From: Pratylenchus scribneri
Taxonomy: Eukaryota > Nematoda > Chromadorea > Rhabditida > Pratylenchidae
Reading direction: 5' to 3'
DNA: 64,000 bases
Assembly: GCA_030063045.1 (NCBI GenBank)
Contig: JAQSEB010000090.1
Coordinates: 1,054,001-1,118,000 of the forward strand
Every line of letters starts with the position of its first letter. Position 1 is the stretch's first letter. Positions 37,228 through 49,200 of this stretch are shown piece by piece. The notes under the pieces are model-generated. The model was not told the origin of the DNA and did not search any database. It saw only the letters and a list, made by a program, of their open reading frames with translations. Made by a program: the position numbers and the translations under genes.

Positions 37228-40200
37228 TTAATCCAATTTATTTTTGTCGTTCACAGTTTTCCTCCCAAACTGCTCTGCTGGCTGTTGATTATCAATAATT
37301 GTATGACTGATGGCCGGCGCATATTGCGATTTTCTGGCGGCATAGGCAATGCTTCTTCCCACGACTTCATCAACAGTTTGTTCAATGTGACTGAGATTTG
37401 AGGAGGCGGATGTACTACTAGTTTGATGAGAAATTGAAGATGATTTGTTCCGCAGGTTTGTTGGCAAATTATGTTGTTGTCGGTGTTCATCGAGCATTTG
37501 ATGTTTTTGGGCGGTTGGAGATGAAACTGGTGGAGGAGGTGTTATTGTGCGTATCTAAAAGTGTAAATAATTAATGGATACTATTTAATTTGCCGAATAA
37601 ATTATTAAAAATGCCAAAAAGATTATTGAAATTGGCGAAAAAAGTAATAATAGACTAACGGTTTAGTGGTTTGTTCTAGACCCCTAAACCCTATTCCCAA
37701 TCGATAGATCTCGTCAAGACGTGTCGATTGGTATATAATTTGTCGGTTTGATCAGAAATAAGGGCATTAAACCGTTTGCCGATTTTGGTTCAAAAGCAAG
37801 TTAAAATTGATCAAACTATGACAAAATATATTCCAATCGACGCGTCTTGACGAGATCTATCTATTGGGTTTGGGGATTTGGGGTCCAGGACAAAGCACTA
37901 AACCGTTATAAACTTTTCTACATTTTCAATGTTTTTTTTCGCAATTTTCAATGTTTTTTTTTCTATAAATTAAATACCATCAAATAATTAATTCAAAAAC
38001 ATTTGAACACGAAAATTTACTGTGAATTGATTATTTTTTACATTCCATATTAATTTTTCCCTTTGACAATTTTCTTCAATACTTTCCCATTTTTTCTTCT
38101 ATAGATTTCTGTACTACATTTCTCCATAAAAATAAAAAGACATTTCATTTGAATCTGAGAACTTGTACATTCTTCATCTACTGAATGAATTTATTTTATT
38201 GCATTTTTTATAATAATTTAAATTTATCCCAATTATGTAATTTTAAAACAAACTTGTTGGTATGGAGCCGGTCCATCACCTAGTCCGTTCCCATTTCGGG
38301 AGCGTCTACGAGAATTCATGAAAAAATTGGTAACCGTTGACATGTCCAGCCTGAGGTGTTCCGCAATTGTTTGCTGCATTTCACGACTAGGGTGTTGTGT
38401 TTCTTTGAAAATTGCCTATAATATATTGAATTAGTTTAAATTCAACATTTTTCGAATTTATTTTTTATTTAGGTTAGGCATTTTCCCTACTTTTTGAGTA
38501 AACTTTGTTTCCTCTGAAACTTTGTTGCCGAAATTTTTTGTTTCCGATAACAAATTTCCTCCTCCGTCCATACTTTTATTTCCTTATTAGCAAATCTAGG
38601 CAAATTTTTACTAAGGAATTTTATTTTTGTTTAAGATACTTAATTTAATGAAAGTTGCTTGTTTCTAGCCGATGTTTCCTGTTTCTCCAAAATTTGTAAA
38701 AATAGGTGAGAAACTTTTTTATATAAAATACTATTTTCCCACAATTAATTATTTTCCACAACTGGGATTCGTACGCGTGACCTCCATAATAAAACCTATG
38801 CATTTAACAAATGAGCTATAGGTGACTTGCTCTGTCGACTTTAAAACTTTTCTTATATTTACTTGCAGGCAAATGGCAAGTAAGTATGGACTATTTGATG
38901 AGGAAATTTTTTTCTGGACTCAAAAGTTGGAAACTTTCGAAAAAGAAGTGTGGATATTTTCAGGAAACTTTCTTGGAAAAAAGTTTCCGGGAAAGTTTTT
39001 GTAATGGAATAGAATGTGGATTTGTTGGATGATTGATGAAATGAAGTTGGTTGATTTGCCTCCGGCCATGGCTGCCCAATATTCGCCCATTGTTGATGGA
39101 TTAGATGGATTACCCCAAAGACAATATTCCCCATTTTCCTGTTTTTATGTGTTAATCCCCAATGATATTCCCCAAATTATTAACCCAGTTTTATCGCTTA
39201 TTGTGTTTATTTCGGATGGAATAAAAGGGCCAGTCTGGCGGCAAAACCGCCAGTCCTAGCCATAAAAGATTTGAGGATGAATTTGGGGTTGGAGCAATCG
39301 CTACAGTTGGAGGTCTTACACCTCAAATCTTCCCCATCCCCCTCCAAATATGGGTCATTGATGCAATACCGTTGCCCCTCTTCCTTCCTAACCCAAAAGA
39401 CTTGCTGAATCCAATGCCAGCCTCCTCCACCTTCTCACATCCCAGTAAAGCCACCCCGAAGGAACAATGCCGTCACCCTTCAATCAATCATCACAAAAGA
39501 ACCCATCAAATAAAAATGTAATAGAGAATTGTAAAATTGCACAAAATTCAACATGAAATGAAATTCATTTCGTAAAAAGATATAATAATAATAATTGAAT
39601 TTACCAAGTGGTTGCAATTTATTGGAAATGAAGAAATGAATAATTAATTAATTAATTAAATGAAATAATTATTTAATTCAAAAATAAATGAATTCAAAAT
39701 GAATAAATTTCCAAAAATAATTCTCATGGGTTTCTCCAACTTTTCGGTGAGCCTCGCTCTCATAAAGGGTTTGCATTTCGTGAACACTATGAGGTCGATC
39801 ATATCGGCTGCGATAACGCGGCAAGATGTTGGCAACATGTGGGAGGCGGTATGAAGTGGAAGGCGGATTAGGCGGATTGTCGTAAACATTTTGAGGCTGG
39901 GGCGGTTGTTGTGATTGTTGAGGAAGAGGAGGTGGAATGGACGAAATTATACGGTGAAAAGCAGCAATAAAAAGGCGATGATAGTGCACCAACAAGATGA
40001 CATTGATGAAGCAAACAATGGCAATGAAAAAGGGGATAATGATGAATGAATATTGCCAAAAGCCGTTCTCGCGGCCAGCCACATTGATAACATCAATTGA
40101 AGAAAGAAACCCCAAACACAAACGGGGCAAATCAAATCTAATGACAATAAAATGGGAAAATGAATGAAAAATTGAGCAGAATTTTACTCATCCGGCCGGT

Positions 40201-43200
40201 AGCATTTGGTCCCAGTGGGACAAGTGGCAATGCTGCCGCAAGGCAATGAGTCCTCAACCTTTTTTCATTTTAATATTTCGATACAAATATGCCAAAATAA
40301 TATCACCTCCACCCATTTTGCAATGCCAAAGGCAAAAATGGAAAAAATAAGAAAGATGACTAATTTCATTGAATAAATTGATTGGGATTGGGAATTGAGT
40401 GGGACAAAAAGTTGGATTAAATGGGAAATGAAGAGAATGGCCAAATGGGGGATGGGACAGCATTACTCTACCCGTCTTTTCAAGCCCTTCGCTTTTCCAT
40501 AAACCCAATATCAACATTTCGCACCAACTTTGAATGGGAAAAAAAATGGAAGGGTCAAATGAACACGACCAATCAAAATATGAAGAAATGGAAAAATGGA
40601 AAAAGTGGGGAAAAATTGTCAAACTTAAATAATTTTATTGACTAATAAGCAATTATATAAATGAAGCAAGGCCCTAATGGCTAGAATAAACTAAGGGTAT
40701 GCCCTAATGGCAATTGATTAGTAAAATTGTTTGTCCTAAAATTGGTTCTTCTCATCACATCATCATTCGAATGAAGATTATGGCAATGAGCAAATCAAGG
40801 CAGAGGCGTTTAACAAAGCAATGCCAGCCACGGGGGAAGAGCCACAAAAACGGAATTAATAACGAGGCATCCCGCGGGAGTTTGTGCCACCCCGCTTGGG
40901 CGCGGCGAAGTAGGGGCGGCGGAATTGGCCAGACCCTAACAAATATCACAAAATCAAAATAAACTTTTATTCAAAAATCACCGGACGGCTGACCGACGAT
41001 TATTGTTGAAGGCGCCTGCCGTTGGGCAGCGGCGGCCACCGAATCCAATGTTCTTTTCAGCTCGTCGCATCTCGATTCGAGGCTATCAAATTTGGTTTCC
41101 AATGCCTCAGAAAAGGAGTTGAAGACCTCTCGAAAAGTTTTCTCGGAGAGATATGCTAATTTTGGGATTTTAGGTGAACTACTGGAAGATGAAGAAGAAG
41201 AATTGTTTTCACCTTTCTCGGACATATTATGAACAAAAGATGAAAGCGAAAGCTTAAATACCCCACAAATGCCCATCTATAGCCAAAGGCTAATCCGGGA
41301 TTAAGCTAGCAAATAATCACCCTCGAGCAAAAAAATCTGCAAACAATCACTTTTTTTTACGTAGAATAGCGCCAATTAACCATTTTTCATTGCAAAAATT
41401 CCGCCTTTCAATCATTTTTGCGCGCAATATCATTTTTTTCACACGCAAATATGTTCCCAAACCAGAATTTTGTCACACCCATAAGCAATTAAGCTATTTT
41501 TTTTTCCCCGCAAAATTAATGCAAAATAATAATTCAGACTTATCAATCAAACAAATCCTTTCCCCACAGACTACCCTCAAGCAATTTACACCCAAACAAC
41601 AAAAAACAATCGCGACAGCTAACATCCGAAGCGATTGCAGGATCAACTCCGGTTTCACCCCGCGAGTGGAGAATTTTCAATAGAAACTTCAATAAGGAAT
41701 TCGAAAAAAAATAAAAAACTATTGGAAATAAATAAAGAAATTAATAATAAAGAAATCAATAAAGAATTAAATAAAGAAAATAATAAAAATAAAGTAAAAA
41801 TAAATACAAAAGAATTAAATACAGAAGAAAATAATAAAGATAAAATAAATAAAAACAAAACAAATAAAGAAAAAATTAAAGAAAATAATAAAGAAATAAA
41901 TAAAAAATTGGAAATAAAGATTATAAATATTGAAAATATGAACGTAGAACAAGAAATAAATGAAATTAAGGGCCGGTTCAACGAATTACATGTAAATGAC
42001 CACCTCCCGGCCATCCGCCTCGAAAAATTCAAAGGGCGGATGGACGGGAGAGATTTCAACGAATTCTTAAAAGAATTCTATAAGATGGGTAACATGTACA
42101 GCTGGTCAGAAAAAAGATGCTGCCTCATCCTTCCGGCATTCTTAGAAAACGATGCCATGGCGGCCTATGAGTCATTAGATGAGGCCATGAGAAAAAATTG
42201 GAAAACCCTGGTCGATGAGCTAGCCAAGAAGCTAGCGAGATCAGAGGATCTAGCCTTACAGCGCCGAAAGTTAATTGATTCTCGGCAAAGTGCGAATGAA
42301 TCAGCCATGGAATTTGCCATAAAAATAAAAGAGCTAGTAAAAAGGGCATACCCCGCAAGCAAAAATTATACTGATGAGCAAAGGGAGAGCATTGCCATAG
42401 ACTATTTCACTAATGGCCTTAAGCCTGAGCTCCAAGACGAAACAATTAGGAAAAAACCGACAACCCTAACAGAGGCAATAGAAATAGCTAGAGCTGAAGA
42501 AATAATTCTAGCTAGGAAGAAAAATAGTCAATTCGATAATGGACTAAGCGAAATTAAAAATGAAATTAAACGAATGAATGATAAAATTATAGAAATAAAT
42601 GCAGTAAATGCCATATCAAATAATCAAAACCCAAATCAGCCAAACAGAGGATTCCGTTCTTGGATCCCTTTCGGCCAAAATAATAGAGGCCGTGGTTGGA
42701 ATTGGCCACGAGGCCGCTTCTGGCTAAGACGAAATTTTGGTCAAAATAGGCAGTTTAATCAAAATTTTGACCAGAATGTGCCACAAAATTATCAAAATTA
42801 TAATCAATATAACAATCAAAATAACCAAAATTTCAGTCAAAATGGACCACAAAACTTTCAAAATTATGGTCAAAGAAATGACCAACAAAATAACAATAAT
42901 TCTCAAAATAATTTTAATCCAAATTACAATAACAGGAGAGGCAGAGGTGGAAATAGAGGCAGAGGCCGCGGAAATCGTGGCCGGGGAAGCTATTCTATTA
43001 ATGAACTTTCGGCAAATTTGATGCCACTAACCACCATTCTATGCCTAATAAGCCTCTTTTCGCTTGGTTTGGCTATGGATTATCAAGTTTGCCCACAACC
43101 ACGAAGTGGCTATTTGTTATCCTGGCCAACTTTGCAAAATTGCGAAAATAACATAGACAAAAATGAAGAATTAAAATCGATTGAAATGGAAATATTCGTG

Positions 43201-46200
43201 CCAAGAATAGCTCCCAAGTTCATTCCCGGTTTCAAATGTGTCAAAGAAATCACACAATATTTTACAAAAAGAATATTTAAAATTAATATTGATGATTGGA
43301 GCCAAAATATTACGGAAAGCATAAGTGAAGAAGAATGTTGGAAAATGGCCAAAGAAGGCAAAACGCTAAATGGCACAATTTTAAAGAAATTAAATGAAGA
43401 TTTATGGCAATCTGAGACTGAAGAAATTTCAGAACCATATTCATGGTTTGGCACAGATTGCATAAATTCAACAATTTATAAATTAGAAGTTGGCACAGTA
43501 GGCTCAGTTGATGGAAAAGGCATGGTAAGCAGACTTGAAGAAATGTCTCGATGCCTACCTACTGATGGCCATTGTGAAGTGGATAATCAAATGATTATCT
43601 GGCCAATGCCAAACGAAACCACATTTTGTATTTATGAAAGTGCTGGAAAATTTAAAGCAATTATGTCAAATGAATATATATTGGTGGAAGAAATACAAGC
43701 TGCTTTTATATCGGCAAATAAGGAAATATCTGAAGAAGCGCAAAAATGCGTTCCGGAAAATGCTAAATTAATGGAAAATGAAGTTATTATTTCAATTTTA
43801 AATGAAAATAACAAAAAGAAAAGGGCAGCGGATTTTACGTTATATTTTAATACGTCGCCAAGTTCGCTCAGAACACCACCCAGGGCCAATACCACATTTG
43901 CATGGCAAACCTGGTCTACAACTCCAACGAGTACAAAAACACCTACAACCCAAACTAGCACAAAAAGATCAACAACCCATACAAGTACAAAAAGACCCAC
44001 AACTCAAACTGGCACTAGAACGCTCTCGACGCAAACTAGTACAGTAAGGACCACAACCCGGACAACCACAAAGTGGTCAACAATAGCAAATACGTATTTT
44101 CACACACCCACCACCATAAAAACGCAAAACACAGCTGCCACAATAACCCAAAAATCGCTAATAAATAAAAAACATGAAATTGTAATAAGCCCAATGGAAG
44201 AAATAAAAAAGGAACAATTCTTTAATGAATTCTTTTTTCCTACAGAGAAAATTGAAACTACAGTAAAATTAAATGAAAATATATACAATACGCCAGAACC
44301 ACCAATAATGGCTCAAGAATTTAGGCAAGAAAATAATAATATAAATGTAAAATCACAATATTTATCAATTAAAACGCAAAATGAAACAAAGGAATTATTT
44401 AATAAATTATGGAATCAAATTTGTAGGCTACATAATTTTCAAACAAATATAGTCAGAACAATATTAAAAATAGATGCCAAAGAAGGAGTGAGATTATGGC
44501 TTAACCGGAATGACCTTACTGCAGTCCACAATGGACAAGCAATTTTGGTCGCAGTTTGCACACCGGTTAAACCAAAGAAAATATTTTGGTCAAATATGAT
44601 TGGAAATAAATGTTATGAATATACACCAGTACGAATTGAAAACATGACGATGTTTATTTTGCCAGGAAGCAATGAGCTCACCCTCCATTCCCCAAATATT
44701 AGCTGTGAAGAAAAAGCCGTTCCCGCTTTTCAAGACAGCAAAGGAGAATGGAGAACAGAATATGGTGTTGCCCAAGTATCCAGTGCAAATCAACACCTGG
44801 TGCAAATGTCAAAACAAAACCTGATTAAATTTAGGGCCGCATCAATATTCAATTCAGATTTACACAGAATAGCAACATCAGTTTCAATTTTGGATGCTTA
44901 CGCCAAAAGAGTAAATCAAAAAGTAATCAATATACCAAGGCGAACCCATTATACTGGAAATAATGACGACAGTTCATTTTTCGATGATATTGCGGATTTC
45001 GCTCAAAATGCTGGCGAATTCGTAGTAAATAAAACAGAACAAGCAGTCGAAAAAATCAAAGAACAAAGTGGCATATTCTCATGGCTTGAATGGCTTGATC
45101 CAGCAAAATGGAGTGGAATTCTTAAAGTCTTCTGCATTATTGCCATAATAATAATGGCCATAGGCGGAATTATTTATACATTCCCCTATTGGCTTCCTTT
45201 TGCTAAACTTATATGGCCAAAACGTAAAAATGAGCCAAAAGCCATTACAGTAGCAGCAATAAATAAAAATGATAGATTAAGGCGTTCAGAAGAATCAATT
45301 CATATGCTAAATTATTTCCCTAAAATATACGCCGTAAAGGGAAGCTCGGATAAAAGCAAAAGAGCATATATTGATTTAAAAGTAAATGGAAAAAGAATAA
45401 AATCAATGATCGACCCAGGAGCAGAAATTAGCTACTGCCGTGAATCTGTGGCCAGAAATTTAAATTTATTTATTAATAAAGGCGATACGCCCATGGCTTC
45501 AGCAGCAAACCAAACTGCTATACCATTTTTAGGCTCAGCAACTGTAAAGATTAAATTCGGCGATATAGAAATGACAAGATCGCTATTAATATCCAAAAAT
45601 CAATTTTGTCCTGCACCAATTCTGATCGGCACAGATCTCTATGATGATATTCGAATCAATTTTAGAGACTCATTCGTAACTATCGATGGCATCACTCTTC
45701 CATTGATAGCAAATATAAATCTGAAAAAAGAATATAAAATCTACGTTGACGAAAAATTAAAATTGCCTCCACATTCAGACAATTTTATAATGGCACGAAC
45801 AAAATACAGATTCCCTATAGAGAAAAATTTTCTTGTAACATTGTTAACACATAGCTATGCATTACTTTTAATTGGAAAATCGATCGTCTGCCCGGGTTCA
45901 ACCCAACAAGTGCCATTAAGGCTAATGAACACCGGAAACAAAGAAATAGCAATTTTTGCAAATTCAAACATTGCAAAATTAGAGGAAATTGATGAAAATT
46001 TTGAACCAAAAACAGTTTTTCACATTTCAAGCGAAAATAGGCCATATAACGAATATGTAAATAATAAGAAAATAAAAATAAAAACAGAAAAAGAAGATGA
46101 AAAATGGGAGGAATTCTTCCCTAATCTTATGTATTTGGATAACAATAAATTGGACGAAATTGACCTAACCGGAAGTGTGCTTAGTGAAAATGGGAAAAAT

Positions 46201-49200
46201 AAATTGTTTGAAATTATTAAAGAATATAGAAATGCCTTTGTGAAACAAGGCGAAATTGGAAATTATAAGGGCCCTATTGAACACTCAATACATTTAATGC
46301 CTGGTAGTGTGCCGACTTCGCAAAGACCATACAGAGTGCCAATGGCTTTGCGTGATGAAGTGGAAAGGCAAATTAAAGAATTACTTGAGAAAAAGATAAT
46401 AAGGCCATCCACGAGCGCTTTCTGCGCGCCAATTGTACTTGTACGCAAAAAAGATAATTCATATCGAATGGCAATTGATTACCGTAGGCTAAATAATATA
46501 ACAATGCCAGAGACCTACATTATGCCACTAGTACAAGACATACTCGATCTGTGTGGATCAAAGCGAATGTACACCACATTCGACTTTAAAATGGGATTTT
46601 ATCAAATAAACATGAATCCAAAAGACATTGAAAAGACCGCTTTCGGCACTTTTCTCGGCCTATTCGAATTTATTAAACTCCCATTCGGCCTAAAAGGCGC
46701 TCCAAGTACATTCATGAGAGCAATGAACGAGCTCCGTAGAGAATTGACAAGCGCCACATTTGTATATATGGATGATGTTGTCTTGGCCTCAAATTCTGAA
46801 GACGACCATCTAAATGATATAGCCCAATTCCTAAGAGTTGTAGTGAAAAGTGGCATGAAATTGCACTTAGGAAAATGTAAATGGGCACTGAAAGAAATAA
46901 AATATTTAGGAATGCTCATTTCAGAAGAGGGAATTCGGCCAGACCCGAAAAATATTGAAACGGTTCAAAAATTCAACGAACCTAAAACATTAACTGAGCT
47001 CCGCTCCTTCATAGGAGCAGTATCCTATTTCAGGAAATTTATAAAAAATTTCGCCGGAATAATGAAGCCGCTTTATGAAGCGACCAAAAAGGAACAAATA
47101 AATTGGGGCAAAGAGCACAGCATTGCCTTTAAAACAATTATTGAGAAACTCACCACAGCCCCTGTATTGAAATCTCCGAAATGGGGTAAAGAATTCACTT
47201 TGGAAACAGATGCGAGCAGCACGGCACTCGGTGCCTGCTTACTTCAAAAGGATTCTAAAGGAATTACACATCCAGTTTCCTTCTGGTCGCGAATTTTGAA
47301 TAAACATGAAAAGAATTACCACAGCACGGAGCTCGAAGCTCTGGCCGTGGTCGAAGCATTAAAAAATTATGAAGCTTACATTGAAGGCTCCGGCCAGACA
47401 ATTGTCCGGACAGACAATTCAGCGATTTGTCAATTATTAAAAAAGAAAGAAGCAAAAGGCCGACTGGCCAAGTTTCAAATGATAATTCAAAATTTCGATA
47501 TAAAATTCGAACATAGATCAGGCAAATCAAATGCCTTTTGCGACCATGTCAGTAGATACCCACCAAATATAAAGGAAGAAGAAAAAATAAAACTAAGAAT
47601 TTGCGAAATTAGTATGATGAATTTTGATAAGCAAACACTAAGAAAAGAAACACTAAATGATCCAATTTTATCAAAAATATTAAAAATGATTAAAAAAGAA
47701 TGGAACATGCCAGTAGAAGATGAATTAAAACCGTATTTAAATATAAAAAATGAAATAAATGAAGAAAATGGGATCCTAGAACTAAATGATGGAAGAATAA
47801 TTATCCCATCATCAATGAGAGAAATGGCACTGAAAATATTACACAGAGCCCATTTTGGGACAAATAAAACTAAATTAAAAGCCAGACAGTTGATTTTCTG
47901 GCCAAACATCAATAAAGATATTGATGATTTAATAAATTGTTGTGAAAATTGTAAAAAATATAGTGATAATCTCCCCAAGGTACCACTTAAACAGTGGGAA
48001 TCAGCGGAAAAGCCATGGCAAAGAATCCATGTTGACTACGCTGGTCCGTTTATGGGTATTAGTTTTTTTGTGATGGTTGATGCCTATTCGAAATACCCAT
48101 TTATTAAAATAATGAAAGTCACAACTTCCGATGCCAAAATTGACTTTTTAGAGGAAATATTTTCACAATATGGCTATCCGTTGACGTTGGTCTCGGATAA
48201 TGGCCCACAATTAATCTCCGAAAACTTCGAAAAATATTTAGTAAGGAACGGCATAATCCACAAAAAGAGTCCTCCCTATCACCCTCAAAGCAATGGGTTA
48301 GCGGAGCGATTTGTGAGGACAGCCAAAAACTCAATAAAGAAAATGGTAGGAGAGGAAACTCCAACCAAGAAGAAATTAAATGAAATAATAAGAATCTTCC
48401 TACTAGAATATAGAAGTACCCCGCACAGTAGCACGGGTCAGACCCCAAGTAAACTCTTCTTGAAAAGAGAAATTAGAAATGGTCTAGAAATGATTTTAAA
48501 TATGGAACAAATAACCAAAGAAAAGATTGAAAACGAAAAAGAAATACAAATGCAAAATGCGAATATAAAATTTGGAAACAAAAATGTAAATAAAAAGTTC
48601 GAAATCGGTGAATTAATATGGATAAAAAACAATGGAGAAAATAAATGGGAAAAGGGGATTGTTTTGAGCCTTATCGGCAACGCAATGCTGGAGGCGTTAA
48701 ATGAAGAAAGTGGCAAAAACCACCGGCTGCACTTTGATCAAGTGAAGCCGAGACGTCTTTCAATCAGGCGGCGGATGGCAGCAGATGAAGATGAAAAAGA
48801 AGTGGAAGAAGAACAATGAATGCCAATCCCGTTTATTCCCAACAAAATTCCCCCTCACCACCCCATTTCCCTTCCCTTATTTGTACCCATCCATCATTTT
48901 TTTTCTTCGCAACATCCACGGGCAAAGCAACATCAAAACCAACAATAACACACATCAACACGCAGCGGAGAGCAGACAGGCACAACCACAAAAGGGCACC
49001 CAGTTTTGAACGCGCAAATTCACATTGGCCCAACATCCGCATCACAATCGCAAACGACACCAATGACAAGGCATTTTTGAAATGGGACTTTCAAAAGTCA
49101 ACCCCGGGTGATTGTAATGGAATAGAATGTGGATTTGTTGGATGATTGATGAAATGAAGTTGGTTGATTTGCCTCCGGCCATGGCTGCCCAATATTCGCC

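Noticed and set aside
39014..39259. 81-codon ORF, identical at 49127-49372
   Set aside because: It is the translation of the two LTRs, with no domain or splice context.
41655..48716. Many minus-strand ORFs across the polyprotein
   Set aside because: They shadow the long coding frame and show low-complexity composition from its codon bias. Unlike 39678-40369 they have no signals or splice structure.
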